From contig CAZJHX010000040.1 of NCBI GenBank assembly GCA_964545715.1, forward strand, positions 6,419 through 70,418: DNA of 64,000 nucleotides, given 5' to 3'. The notes below the pieces were generated by a model. That model was not told the DNA's origin. It searched no databases and was given only the letters and a program-made list of their open reading frames with translations. The stretch is from CAZJHX01 sp964545715. Its GTDB lineage: Bacteria > Myxococcota_A > UBA9042 > GCA-2863065. Positions 35,860 to 44,913 of this stretch are shown here, in pieces. A program made the position numbers and the translations under genes. Position 1 is the first letter of the stretch; each line of letters begins with the position of its first letter.

Positions 35860-36822
35860 ATGACACCGCCCATGGACGCCGACCAGCTGACGACCGCGCT
35901 CATTGCCCAGCTAGCCGAGAGCGCGCGCGCCCGGGAGCTGGCAGCCGCTGCTTTCGACTGGGCCCTGGCGCAGCCCATCACAGACATCATCGACCCCGAG
36001 CTCGTGGCCAAGCACGTCATCGCCGCGCTGTCGGGTCCGGCACCGACCGCGCTGCTTCAGACCCACTTTGCCCGCGCCGTCGCCGCCGAGCAGGCGCGAG
36101 TCGCCGACAGCAAGGAGCACCTGGAGGCCAACGTCCCCAAGCCGGTCGTGACCGAGTTTTCACAGCGCATGACGCGGCCTGCCAGGTTGCCTCGCGGCTG
36201 GGCGGCGGACATCGTGGATCCCGCTTTTGTGCAGACGATCCTGGCCAACGCCCTGGCCGACGTACTGGAGGACTTTCTCAAGACGCTGCCCATCCCGCGC
36301 GGCGCAGGAAACCTGCTGGGCTCGCTGACCCGTCGCGCCGGCAAGCTCAACGTCAAAGCCGTGCCGTTCTCCGGCCAGGCGTCCGACTTCGCCCAGAAGG
36401 GCGCCGAGCGCATGCGCAAGAGCGTCCTGGTGCAGCTGCGGGCGCCCAAAAACAAGCCGCAGGTCGACGCCGCCCTGGCCCGTGGAGCGGACGCCGTGCT
36501 GGGACTGCCCACCGATCAAGTGCTGGCGCTGCTGGACGATCCCGGACCCGAGACCGTCTCCGGATGGATCAGCGCCACGCTGGCCCACAACCTGGCCCGA
36601 CCCGAGATCACGCAGACCGTCACCGCCCAGATCCAAGCCGCGATCGCAGCCGAGGGTGACGGTGAGCAGACTATCGGCGCCTTCTTGCAGCGCATGGGCG
36701 ATCTCGACACCCTGCGCGCTGACCTGGAGCCGCTCGCAGCCGCACACTTCAGCGACTTTGCCGCGACCGACGCCTTTGCGCAGTGGCTGCGCGGCGTGGT
36801 CGACGGCGCACTGGAGACCTGA
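35860..36822 (+). CDS. Conserved-looking cytosolic protein of unknown function upstream of pyrD
   Basis: The plausible starts are ATG 35860 or 35872, giving about 320 residues; codons further upstream show no structure. The protein is Ala/Leu-rich and mostly helical (TTALIAQLAESARARELAAA, DVLEDFLKTLPIPRGAGNLL), with no signal, TM or catalytic motif that I recognise. The stop overlaps the pyrD start (TGATG), so it is translationally coupled to dihydroorotate dehydrogenase. Function unknown. Confidence 0.72.
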   Translation: MTPPMDADQLTTALIAQLAESARARELAAAAFDWALAQPITDIIDPELVAKHVIAALSGPAPTALLQTHFARAVAAEQARVADSKEHLEANVPKPVVTEFSQRMTRPARLPRGWAADIVDPAFVQTILANALADVLEDFLKTLPIPRGAGNLLGSLTRRAGKLNVKAVPFSGQASDFAQKGAERMRKSVLVQLRAPKNKPQVDAALARGADAVLGLPTDQVLALLDDPGPETVSGWISATLAHNLARPEITQTVTAQIQAAIAAEGDGEQTIGAFLQRMGDLDTLRADLEPLAAAHFSDFAATDAFAQWLRGVVDGALET

Positions 36823-37865
36823 TGTACACCCTGGCCCGCCCAGTCTTGTTTCGCCTGGATCCCGAGCGCGCCCACAATCTGGTGTTCAGCGCACTGCGAG
36901 CCCTCGGGCCCGTCGCGCGCGGCCTCGCCAACCTGGCCTGGGGACCGCCGGATCCGGGCCTGGCCACCGAGTTTGCCGGCATCAAGGCCGCCGGCCCGGT
37001 CGGGCTCGCCGCAGGGCTCGACAAGAACGGCGTCCTGGCGCGGTTCTGGCCCAACTGCGGCTTTGGCTTCGTCGAGCTCGGCACCGTCACCGCGCTGGCC
37101 CAGCCGGGCAACCCCAAGCCGCGCATGTTCCGCTTCCCGGAGCACCGCGCGATCATCAACCGCATGGGCTTCAACAACGGCGGATCCGCGGCATTGGCGG
37201 AGCGTCTCGCCGGCGTCGGGCGGCTCTCTGTGCCCTGCGGCATCAACCTCGGCAAGTCCAAGGTGACGCCGCTCGAAGAGGCTGTCGCCGACTATGTGAC
37301 CAGCACCCAGCGCGTACATACCCTCGCCGATTATCTGGTCATCAACGTCAGCTCGCCCAACACGCCCGGGCTGCGCAAGCTGCAGGACGCCGGGTTCCTG
37401 GGCGAGATCGTCACCGCGGTCTGCGCTGAGGCACATGGCGTCCCGGTCTTCGTCAAGCTGGCACCCGACCTCACCGACGAGGCCCTGGCAGAGGCCGTCG
37501 GCGTGGCCACACAGTGCGGCGCGGCCGGCATCATCGCGACCAACACCACCATCGAGCGGCACGGCGTCCCCGACGTCGGCGCCGGCGGGCTGTCCGGCGA
37601 TCCGCTGCGCGCACGCTCGCTGGAGGTGATCCGCAAGGTCTGCCGGCAGACCGATCTGCCCGTGATCGGCGTCGGCGGCATCTCCACTGTGGACGACGTC
37701 GTCAACATACTGGGCGCGGGCGCCGTCGCCGTTCAGGTTTTCAGCGCGCTGATCTATGAAGGTCCCGGGCTGGTGAGCCGTCTGAATCGAGGACTTCTGG
37801 CCCGGATGAAGACACAAGGGCTGCGCGATCTGGGCGAGTTGCGCGCGGCTGTCAGGCTACAGTAG
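36822..37865 (+). CDS. pyrD: Dihydroorotate dehydrogenase (quinone), class 2
   Basis: A 347-residue protein from ATG 36822. It has the class 2 N-terminal helix region (LARPVLFRLDPERAHNLVFS), FMN-site motifs VGLAAGLDKNG and FVELGTVTALAQPGNPKPR, INRMGFNNGG, the catalytic Ser loop LVINVSSPNTPGLRKLQ, and the phosphate-binding PVIGVGGIST. It oxidises dihydroorotate to orotate with FMN and passes electrons to quinone at the inner membrane, the fourth step of pyrimidine synthesis. The catalytic Ser rather than Cys and the N-terminal extension set it apart from class 1 enzymes. Confidence 0.96.
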   Translation: MYTLARPVLFRLDPERAHNLVFSALRALGPVARGLANLAWGPPDPGLATEFAGIKAAGPVGLAAGLDKNGVLARFWPNCGFGFVELGTVTALAQPGNPKPRMFRFPEHRAIINRMGFNNGGSAALAERLAGVGRLSVPCGINLGKSKVTPLEEAVADYVTSTQRVHTLADYLVINVSSPNTPGLRKLQDAGFLGEIVTAVCAEAHGVPVFVKLAPDLTDEALAEAVGVATQCGAAGIIATNTTIERHGVPDVGAGGLSGDPLRARSLEVIRKVCRQTDLPVIGVGGISTVDDVVNILGAGAVAVQVFSALIYEGPGLVSRLNRGLLARMKTQGLRDLGELRAAVRLQ

Positions 37866-37874
37866 GTTGGCACC

Positions 37875-40088
37875 ATGAAAAGACGAACGTTTCTGAAAGG
37901 CACTGTGGTGACCGCGGGCGCCGTTGTGATCGGCTGCGGCGACGATGACGGCACGGACACCACCGGGGGCACGACCGACGGTACGGATACCGGCACAGAC
38001 ACCGGCACAGACGACGGCCTGGAGGACGGAACTGCTTACTTCCCCCAGTCGGTGGCCAGCGGCGATCCGACCCCTGCGACAGTGATCCTGTGGACGCGGG
38101 TCTGGGATGCCGACGACACCGGCGACCTGGCGCTCGAGCTGCAGGTCTCCATCGACGAGGCGTTTGCCGAGTTGGTGCCGCTGTCCGATGCGGCCTCCAA
38201 CCTGACAGCGGCTGCAGACGACGATCACTGCGTCAAGGTCCGCCTCACGGAGCTCGCCGCCGGCAGCATCTACTACTACCGCTTCATCTACAAAAGCGGT
38301 GACACGTCCTACGTCTCGCGCACCGGCCGCACCAAGACCGCCCCCGCCGCAGACGCCGACGCCAAAGTCCGCTTTGCGTTCGTGTCCTGCCAGGACTTCA
38401 ACGGGCACTACTACAACAGCTACAACCGCCTGCTGCGCGAAGACGACATCGACTTCTTCGTGCACCTCGGCGACTACATCTACGAGACCACGGGCAACCC
38501 GAGCTTCCAGGACACGCACCCGGACCGCCGGATCAAGCTCACCGACACCGCCGGCGCCATCGACTTCGGCGGCTACTACGCGGCCAAGTCTCTGGACAAC
38601 TATCGCGAGGTCTATCAGCAGTACCGCGGCGACGAGTACCTGCAGCGGATGCACGAGCAGTTCGCCATGGTCGCCGTCTGGGACGACCACGAGTTCAGCG
38701 ACGACTGCCACGGCATCACCGCCACCTACGAGGGCGGGCGCGTCGATGAGGCCGACCTCGCGCGTCGCAAGTCCGCCAGCCAGGCCTGGTTCGAGCATAT
38801 GCCGGTCGACTACATGGGTGACCCCGACTTCAAGTACGACCCCGAGGTCGAGTTCCCCGACGACATCAAGATCTGGCGCGACCTGGGCTTCGGCAAGCAC
38901 ATGCACCTGGTCATGACCGACCTGCGCACACGCCGCACCGACCACCTGATCCCCGAGGACGCGTTCCCCGGTACGGTGATGGCCACGCAGGAGGACCTGA
39001 TGGAGTCCTTTGGCGAGATCACCGACGAGGCCGGCGAGTACGTCAACATCGACGACTTCGAGGGCGGCAAGTACGCCGACCTGCTCAAAGCGGGCGCGGA
39101 AGCGGGCGAGTATCCGGAGAGCGACGTCACCGGCGACATCAGCGTGGCGTACATCAACGGGCACGTGGCCAAAGCCAACGAGGGCAAGGACGAGGCCGAC
39201 TGGATCGCCGCCATCGAGCCGGATGCCGACCGGAAGCGCGGCTTGTCCTACTCGGACCTGGGCAAGCGCGGCAAGTTTGGCGGGGTCGGCTCGCGCTACC
39301 TGCTCAACAAGGACGGCGTGGACCCCGCCAGCAAGGTGCTGTGGGACAAGTCCGGCGGCGAGAGCGAAGTCATGATGGGCAAGGTCCAGCGTGAGTGGTT
39401 CCTCTCCACCATGCAGGGCTCGGACAAGACCTGGAAGGTGTGGGGCAGCGAGTTCTGCCTGACCCAGTTGGTGGTCGACCTGCGCGCCGCAACCCAGTTC
39501 GGCAGCCTGGCCAAGCGCTTCTACATCACCGGCGACGACTGGACCGGCATGCCCAACCGCCGCAACGAGATTCTGGAGGCGCTGGGCGACCTCGAGAACG
39601 TAGTCGCGATCACCGGGGACATCCACTCCTTCTTTGCGGGCACGCCCAAGTCGCGCGGCGACAACACCAAGGGCATCATCGAGCTGGTCACCGCCGGAGC
39701 CGCCTCCAACTCGCTGTCCACGCTCTTGCTGCGCACAGCAAAGTCGGATCCGAGCCTGCCGCCCGAGGCCACGGCCCTGGCGTTTGCCATCCAGTCCGTG
39801 CTCACCGACAAGTACAGCAAGCCCAATCCCGACCTGGCGCACGCCAACTGCTCTGCGCAGGGCTTCACCATCGTCGAGGTGGACGGCGCCGCGCTCACCG
39901 CGACAATGTGGGCCATCCCGGAGACGGGCCCGGACGGCAGCAAGTGGGTCGAGATGGACTTCGGCGACGGCGTCATGGACAAGTTCGAGACCACCCGCTG
40001 GCAGGTCAAGGCGGGCGAGAACGCCCTCTACAAAGAGGTGGACGGCGCGTTCAAGAAGTGGGACGCGGCCGCCTGGGACTTCGTATAG
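37875..40088 (+). CDS. PhoD-like alkaline phosphatase, Tat lipoprotein
   Basis: A 737-residue protein beginning MKRRTFLKGTVV, a twin-arginine signal that ends in a lipobox-like VVIGC. A low-complexity Asp/Thr/Gly spacer (repeats of TDTG) follows. The PhoD N-terminal domain begins at FPQSVASGDPTPATVILWTR. The metallophosphatase core has FAFVSCQDFNGHYYN, FFVHLGDYIYE, VAVWDDHEFSDDCHG and VAITGDIHSFFAG, the expected Fe/Ca ligands. PhoD enzymes hydrolyse phosphodiesters and monoesters in the periplasm or at the surface. It is longer than typical PhoD because of insertions. The 3' end probably overlaps the start of the methyltransferase gene. Confidence 0.93.
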   Translation: MKRRTFLKGTVVTAGAVVIGCGDDDGTDTTGGTTDGTDTGTDTGTDDGLEDGTAYFPQSVASGDPTPATVILWTRVWDADDTGDLALELQVSIDEAFAELVPLSDAASNLTAAADDDHCVKVRLTELAAGSIYYYRFIYKSGDTSYVSRTGRTKTAPAADADAKVRFAFVSCQDFNGHYYNSYNRLLREDDIDFFVHLGDYIYETTGNPSFQDTHPDRRIKLTDTAGAIDFGGYYAAKSLDNYREVYQQYRGDEYLQRMHEQFAMVAVWDDHEFSDDCHGITATYEGGRVDEADLARRKSASQAWFEHMPVDYMGDPDFKYDPEVEFPDDIKIWRDLGFGKHMHLVMTDLRTRRTDHLIPEDAFPGTVMATQEDLMESFGEITDEAGEYVNIDDFEGGKYADLLKAGAEAGEYPESDVTGDISVAYINGHVAKANEGKDEADWIAAIEPDADRKRGLSYSDLGKRGKFGGVGSRYLLNKDGVDPASKVLWDKSGGESEVMMGKVQREWFLSTMQGSDKTWKVWGSEFCLTQLVVDLRAATQFGSLAKRFYITGDDWTGMPNRRNEILEALGDLENVVAITGDIHSFFAGTPKSRGDNTKGIIELVTAGAASNSLSTLLLRTAKSDPSLPPEATALAFAIQSVLTDKYSKPNPDLAHANCSAQGFTIVEVDGAALTATMWAIPETGPDGSKWVEMDFGDGVMDKFETTRWQVKAGENALYKEVDGAFKKWDAAAWDFV

Positions 40089-41263
40089 TCCTTCAGGACC
40101 GCTTCACGGCGCTGACCGCCCTGCTGCAGGCGCGCCGACCCCTTTGGGAGCCCCGCCCGTTTGTCCACGCCACCCTTGAGTGGGAGGCAGATCACCCCGA
40201 GGTCGCGCGCTGGCTGCGCGGTCTCGACGACGCCGGAATCGACGCGCTGGAGGGCGATCCGGCCGCAGGCGCCGGTCCCGACCCCTTCTGTGCCTGGGCC
40301 GCCGAGTCGCGGGCGCTCACACAGGTCCCAACCGCTCCGCGAGTCGCCCTGCCCCATCGTGAGGAGCGGCGCGTGCCGGCACGCAAGCGCGTGCAAATCG
40401 AGGCCTTTGCGGCGGCGGCGCTCGCGGGCTTTGGTCCAGCGGTCTCCAGCGTGGTCGATTGGTGCGCGGGAAAGGGCCACCTGGGGCGCCGCATCCACCA
40501 GGAGACCGGGCTGCCGTCCACGATGGTGGAGCTGCGCGCGGACCTCTGCGAAGCGGGCGCGGCGCTCGCCGGGACGGGCTGCCGATACATCCACGGAGAC
40601 GTGCTGGAGCCCGACGTGGCCCTGGAGTGCATGACCGACGGTGCCGCCGCTGTGGCGCTGCACGCCTGCGGCCACCTGACCGACGCGCTGCTGCACCGAG
40701 CCGCCGACCGGGTGGACACCATCGCAGTCGCCATGTGCTGTCATCACCGGCTCAGCCGCCCGGGCCAGTACCAGCCATTGAGCGACGCCGGACGAGCGAG
40801 CGGCTTCACCGGCGTCCCGCTGCGGCTGTCGACGGCGGACGAGGTGGTCGCCCGCCCCCGCCGCCGGGTCTCCCGACGCCGAGAGCTGGCCTGGCGTCTG
40901 GGCCTGGACACGTTGCTCAGGCAGGGCGCCAGCGTCGACGAATACCGCACGATCGGGCGCCTGAGCGCGGCCCAGATCGACCTGCCGTTTGAGCGCTTTG
41001 TGCACGCGACCGCCGCGCGCCTGAATCGTGCACTGCCGGGCGCCTGGGATCCTGCCGCTGCCGAAGCCGCTGGGTGGGAGCGTGCACGGATCTCGCGCGC
41101 GCTGGCCATCGTTCGCGGTCTGTACCGCCGCCCGGTCGAGCTGTGGCTGGTGCTTGACCGCGCCCTCTATCTGCAGGAGCGCGGCCGCCCGACCACGGTC
41201 TCGCGCTTTTGCGACGCGGCGATCACGCCGCGAAACCTCCTCATCACCTCGGTGGCTGCCTGA
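40058..41263 (+). CDS. SAM-dependent methyltransferase-domain protein
   Basis: The frame is open from 39395 but everything before about 40058 is shadow of the phosphatase gene. No ATG exists near the natural N-terminus; GTG 40058 is the nearest legal start, giving about 401 residues, with no clear ribosome site. A methyltransferase fold is indicated by SVVDWCAGKGHLGRRI (SAM-binding loop), VELRADLCEAGAALAG and ALHACGHLTDALLH. The following VAMCCHHRLSR recalls METTL25/RRNAD1-like proteins, in which a C-C-x-H motif follows the fold. Substrate unknown. The stop is 1 bp before the enoyl-CoA hydratase ATG. Confidence 0.75.
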   Translation: MGRGRLGLRIVLQDRFTALTALLQARRPLWEPRPFVHATLEWEADHPEVARWLRGLDDAGIDALEGDPAAGAGPDPFCAWAAESRALTQVPTAPRVALPHREERRVPARKRVQIEAFAAAALAGFGPAVSSVVDWCAGKGHLGRRIHQETGLPSTMVELRADLCEAGAALAGTGCRYIHGDVLEPDVALECMTDGAAAVALHACGHLTDALLHRAADRVDTIAVAMCCHHRLSRPGQYQPLSDAGRASGFTGVPLRLSTADEVVARPRRRVSRRRELAWRLGLDTLLRQGASVDEYRTIGRLSAAQIDLPFERFVHATAARLNRALPGAWDPAAAEAAGWERARISRALAIVRGLYRRPVELWLVLDRALYLQERGRPTTVSRFCDAAITPRNLLITSVAA

Positions 41264-41264
41264 C

Positions 41265-42131
41265 ATGACCTACCAACACATCGCCTACGCCGTTGACGGA
41301 CGCGTCGCCCGTATCACCCTCAACCGCCCGGACCGGCTCAACGCGATCTCGATGACCATGCCCGGCGAGATCCGGTCCGCCGTCGCAGAGGCCAACGCTG
41401 ATGACGCCGTCCACGCGATCGTGGTCCAGGGCGCCGGACGCGCCTTTTGCTCAGGCTACGATCTCAAGGCGTTTGCCGAGGATCCCGACGTACCCTTCAC
41501 CCAGCAGATGCCGTGGGATCCGATGAAGGACTACCGCGTCATGAAGGGCTTCACCGACGACTACATGAGCCTGTGGCGCAGCTATAAGCCGACCATCGCA
41601 CGCGTCCACGGATATGCGGTGGCGGGCGGCAGCGACATCGCGCTGTGTTGCGACCTGGTCGTCATGGAAGAGGACGCGCGCCACCGCATATCCGNNNNNN
41701 NNNNAGGCTACCCGCCGGCGCGGGTCTGGGGCTGCCCGACGACGGCGATGTGGGTCTACCGGCTCGGCGCGGAGAAGGCCAAGCGCATGCTGCTGACCGG
41801 CGACCTGGTCACCGGCGTGGAGGCCAAGACGATGGGCCTTGTGCTGGAGGCTGTACCGCCCGCCGAGCTCGACGTGACCGTCAACGCCCTGGCCGCTCGC
41901 ATCGCGTCCGTCCCGCGCAACCAATTGATGATGCAGAAGCTGATGATCAACCAGGCCTATGAGTCGATGGGCCTGGCCAACACGCAGATACTGGCGACGG
42001 TGTTCGACGGCATCACGCGCCACTCCCCGGAGGGCATCTGGTTCAAGCGCTACGCGGAGGAGCACGGCTTTCAGGAGGCGGTGCGGGTGCGCGACAGCGG
42101 CGAGCCGATCCCGGATGGCGGAGCCGAGTGA
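41265..42131 (+). CDS. Enoyl-CoA hydratase/isomerase family protein, interrupted by an N gap
   Basis: From ATG 41265 (the longer upstream frame is shadow). Crotonase-family features: VARITLNRPDRLNAIS, GRAFCSGYDLKAF (oxyanion-hole segment), VHGYAVAGGSDIALCCDLVV (second oxyanion Gly) and RVWGCPTTAMWVYRLG. The family hydrates or isomerises enoyl-CoA in fatty-acid or related degradation. Ten Ns (41695-41704) lie inside, right after DLVVMEEDAR. The residues before the Ns (HRIS) are not expected in the family and coincide with an inverted repeat, so this part is probably an assembly error rather than true sequence. The stop overlaps the Nudix start (GTGA). Confidence 0.88.
   Translation: MTYQHIAYAVDGRVARITLNRPDRLNAISMTMPGEIRSAVAEANADDAVHAIVVQGAGRAFCSGYDLKAFAEDPDVPFTQQMPWDPMKDYRVMKGFTDDYMSLWRSYKPTIARVHGYAVAGGSDIALCCDLVVMEEDARHRISXXXXGYPPARVWGCPTTAMWVYRLGAEKAKRMLLTGDLVTGVEAKTMGLVLEAVPPAELDVTVNALAARIASVPRNQLMMQKLMINQAYESMGLANTQILATVFDGITRHSPEGIWFKRYAEEHGFQEAVRVRDSGEPIPDGGAE
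41609..41694. repeat. 16-bp inverted repeat abutting the N gap, probable assembly artefact
   Basis: CGGATATGCGGTGGCG (41609-41624) is repeated as its exact reverse complement at 41679-41694, immediately before the ten Ns, with a 54-bp spacer. In the hydratase protein the second copy encodes residues that do not fit the family, while the first copy encodes the conserved GYAVAGG. A fold-back error at a contig end explains this better than a natural palindrome. Confidence 0.7.
41695..41704. other. Assembly gap (10 N)
   Basis: Ten ambiguous bases within the enoyl-CoA hydratase gene. The frame is kept across the gap as written, but the true length is unknown; family alignment suggests the sequence from about 41681 to 41704 should be replaced by a few bases. 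Confidence 0.99.
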
Positions 42132-42703
42132 CCCTGACCGCCCTGGAGGCGACGCTCGGCGGCAGGCGGCCTCGGCGGGTCTGGCGGCTGGTCTCTCCGC
42201 GTCGGGCAGCGGTGGCTGTGCTGTTGCGGGACGGAGCGGCGGGCCCCGAGGTGCTGCTCACGCGACGGGCGCCGCGCGACGGGGATCGATGGTCTGGTCA
42301 CGTCGCCTTTCCCGGCGGCATGGCCCAGGCCGAGGACGCGGACAGCATCGCCACGGCCACGCGCGAGACCCAGGAGGAGGTCGGCATCGATCTCCGGGTG
42401 TCGGCCCGGCTGCTCGGCCCGCTCGACCAGGTCCGCGCCATCACCCATCGCGGCGTGCGGCCGATGGTGGTCGAGCCGTTTGTCTTCGTCGCGGACGGCG
42501 TCGTCACCCCGTCGACGAGCGACGAGGTGACCGGCACCTTCTGGCTGCCGCTGTCCGAGGCGGCGTCCGGACGACTGAACGAGCTTCACCTGTACAAAGG
42601 CTGGTTTGGGGTGACGGGTCGGTTCCCTTGCTGGCGCTACGAATCGCACATCATCTGGGGCCTCACGTACGACATGCTGAAGGGGCTGCTCAAACTCATT
42701 TAG
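42128..42703 (+). CDS. Nudix hydrolase (CoA-pyrophosphatase-like)
   Basis: A 191-residue protein from GTG 42128, overlapping the hydratase stop by 4 bp. The Nudix box is complete: GGMAQAEDADS followed by RETQEEVGID, preceded by WSGHVAFPGG, typical of the NudL/CoA-diphosphatase branch. Nudix enzymes cleave nucleoside diphosphate derivatives; the HVAFPGG signature and the neighbouring CoA enzyme make CoA or acyl-CoA plausible substrates, by inference. The C-terminal part (ESHIIWGLTYDML) fits the family. Confidence 0.9.
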   Translation: MTLTALEATLGGRRPRRVWRLVSPRRAAVAVLLRDGAAGPEVLLTRRAPRDGDRWSGHVAFPGGMAQAEDADSIATATRETQEEVGIDLRVSARLLGPLDQVRAITHRGVRPMVVEPFVFVADGVVTPSTSDEVTGTFWLPLSEAASGRLNELHLYKGWFGVTGRFPCWRYESHIIWGLTYDMLKGLLKLI

Positions 42704-42760
42704 CGCAGCCCGGGTTTTATCCTTTACTGCGATAACCATTCACCCGATTGAATTGTGCAG

Positions 42761-43843
42761 ATGAGTAGAACAGCTCAAGCACGACGCGCCCCTCTAGACA
42801 GAATCTGCCCGGATTGCCGGAAGTGGACGTCCGCGAGGAAATGTCCCGAAGATGGGTATATGACCGTCCGCCAGGACGAGGGCCCGCCCTCCGGTGGCGA
42901 GCATCTGATCGGCACGACGCTGCAGGGGCGGTATCGCTTTGAATCGCTGCTCGGCCAGGGCGGCATGAGCTACGTCTATCTGGGCACGCGCCTCAAGGAC
43001 GACTTTCGCAAAGTCGCCATCAAGGTGCTGCGACCGGAGCTGTCTTCGTCCAAGAGCAATGTGCTGCGTTTCGAGCGTGAGGTGAAGACCATGCGGCGCC
43101 TGAAGCACCGCAACATCCTGCGCTACTACGGCTGGGGTCGCAGCGACTTCGGCGAGCTGTCACTGGTCACCGAGCTGCTCGTCGGCTTGAGCCTGGCCGA
43201 TCTGCTCAAACAGCAGACCACGCTGACGCCACGACGCGCCACACAGCTGATCATCGCCACTCTGGACGGCCTGCACGAGGCGCACTCCAAGGGCATCATT
43301 CATCGCGACATCAAGCCCGGAAACATCTTTCTGACCCGCCGTCCGTCGGGCCGCGAGGTGGTCAAGCTGCTGGATTTCGGGCTGGCGCTACGGCCGGCCA
43401 AAGACCAAAACCGGATCACGCAGACTGGCCGGATCGCAGCCACCCCGTACTACGCCGCTCCCGAGCAGGTGAAGCGCGCGGCGATCACGCCGGCGACCGA
43501 CCTGTATGCGATCGGCGTCCTCATGTACCGGATGCTGACCGGCATGCTGCCCATCGACGAGGGCGTCGCCGTCAAGACCCTGATGGCGCACGTGAAGAAG
43601 GCGCCGCGCGTCCCGTATTGGGAGCGCCACGGGGTGCCGCACGCGCTGGGCGACATCGTGATGTCGTGCCTGGAGAAGAGCCCCGAGAACCGACCGAGCA
43701 GCGCAGTCGAACTGCGCAACCATCTGGAAGCCGTGCTCTGCCTGAGCGAATCGATGGCAGTGCCTGGCTTCTTTGCTGAGACCCCGCGAGCCGCCCGGCT
43801 GTCACAGCTGACGCAAGCGTGGGTCCACCTGGGTGACGACTGA
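42761..43843 (+). CDS. Cytosolic Ser/Thr protein kinase with N-terminal zinc ribbon (first of a pair)
   Basis: About 360 residues from ATG 42761 (GTG 42755 is also possible). It starts with a zinc-ribbon-like motif CPDCRKWTSARKCPEDG. The Hanks-type kinase domain spans about residues 50-330: Gly-loop LLGQGGMSYVYLG, ATP Lys in VAIKVLRPE, catalytic loop IIHRDIKPGNIF (RD kinase), LLDFGLAL and APEQ. All catalytic residues are present. There is no TM or extracellular sensor, so it is cytosolic. The next gene starts within its stop (TGATG) and is a paralogue with the same domain order, so the pair arose by tandem duplication. Substrates unknown; the FHA protein at 29771 is a possible reader. Confidence 0.92.
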   Translation: MSRTAQARRAPLDRICPDCRKWTSARKCPEDGYMTVRQDEGPPSGGEHLIGTTLQGRYRFESLLGQGGMSYVYLGTRLKDDFRKVAIKVLRPELSSSKSNVLRFEREVKTMRRLKHRNILRYYGWGRSDFGELSLVTELLVGLSLADLLKQQTTLTPRRATQLIIATLDGLHEAHSKGIIHRDIKPGNIFLTRRPSGREVVKLLDFGLALRPAKDQNRITQTGRIAATPYYAAPEQVKRAAITPATDLYAIGVLMYRMLTGMLPIDEGVAVKTLMAHVKKAPRVPYWERHGVPHALGDIVMSCLEKSPENRPSSAVELRNHLEAVLCLSESMAVPGFFAETPRAARLSQLTQAWVHLGDD

Positions 43844-44847
43844 TGAGAACCTGTCCCAATTGCCGTCAGAAGATGGACGCGATGGTCTGCCCGATCGACG
43901 GGTTCATCACCATCACCGCCTTGCCGGAGGCCCGGAGCGACGGCAGTCACCTGCTGGGCACCATCCTGAACGAAAAATACAAGTTCGAGTCGCACCTGGG
44001 CGAAGGCGGCATGAGCCTGGTCTACCAGGGCACACACGTGTCCTCGGGGACTCCCGTCGCGATCAAGGTGCTGCGCTCTAAGCTGAGCAATGCCAAAGCC
44101 AACATCCGCCGCTTCGACCGCGAGGTGCGGACGCTGCGCCGCTTCGATCATCACAACATCCTGACCTTCTACGACTATGGCCGCACAGAGTTCGGCGAGG
44201 TCGCGATGGTGACCGAGCTGCTGGAGGGCTGCAGCCTGAAGGACCTGATCAAGAGCCAGCCGTGGGTGGAGTGGCCGCGCATGGTGCGGGTCGCGATCCA
44301 GGTTCTAGACGCGCTGGCTCACGCACACGGCAAAGGCGTCGTGCACCGCGACATCAAGCCGGGCAACATCTTCTTGCAGGGTGGGCCCGATCGCACCGAC
44401 AAAGTGAAGCTGCTGGACTTCGGACTGCACCTCAAGCCCACCGCCGACGAGGCGCGGCTGACGATGCAGGGCCGCATCGCCGGCACCCCGTTCTATGTGG
44501 CGCCCGAGCAGGTGCTCCGTGGCGACATCACCACGGCAGCGGACCTGTATGCGCTGGGCGTGGTCCTGTTCCGCGGCTGCACGGGCCTCCTCCCGTTCGA
44601 CGAGGGCTCGATCACCAAGACGCTGATGGCCCACGTGCGAAAGCCGGTGCGCGAGGTCTTCTGGGACCACCACGGCGTGCCTCCCGAGGTCGCGCGATTG
44701 ATCCTGGCGTGCCTGGAGAAGCGCCCCGAGGACCGCCCCCAGAGCGCGTCAGAGCTGCGCAATCAGCTGGCAGTCATCCTGCAGCAGGCGCGACGTACGC
44801 ACGCCGACCGCATCCCGCGCAAGGCGACCGGCACCTACGCGCGATAG
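43843..44847 (+). CDS. Cytosolic Ser/Thr protein kinase with N-terminal zinc ribbon (second of a pair)
   Basis: A 334-residue paralogue of the preceding kinase. Zinc-ribbon-like CPNCRQKMDAMVCPIDG at the N-terminus, then a full kinase domain: HLGEGGMSLVYQG, VAIKVLRSK, VVHRDIKPGNIF, LLDFGLHL and APEQ. ATG 43843 overlaps the upstream stop. The same domain order and the shared TLMAHV element support recent duplication, but the sequences have diverged enough that the two may have different targets. No membrane segment, no C-terminal sensor. Confidence 0.93.
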   Translation: MRTCPNCRQKMDAMVCPIDGFITITALPEARSDGSHLLGTILNEKYKFESHLGEGGMSLVYQGTHVSSGTPVAIKVLRSKLSNAKANIRRFDREVRTLRRFDHHNILTFYDYGRTEFGEVAMVTELLEGCSLKDLIKSQPWVEWPRMVRVAIQVLDALAHAHGKGVVHRDIKPGNIFLQGGPDRTDKVKLLDFGLHLKPTADEARLTMQGRIAGTPFYVAPEQVLRGDITTAADLYALGVVLFRGCTGLLPFDEGSITKTLMAHVRKPVREVFWDHHGVPPEVARLILACLEKRPEDRPQSASELRNQLAVILQQARRTHADRIPRKATGTYAR

Positions 44848-44913
44848 GGTTATACTCGCCCGCACTACGGAAGGGCGCGGGACCGACTCCTGGCCCAAGG
44901 TGAGCTACGACAC

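Noticed and set aside
39395..40057. N-terminal extension of the methyltransferase frame
   Set aside because: It lies within the phosphatase gene in another frame and has shadow composition.
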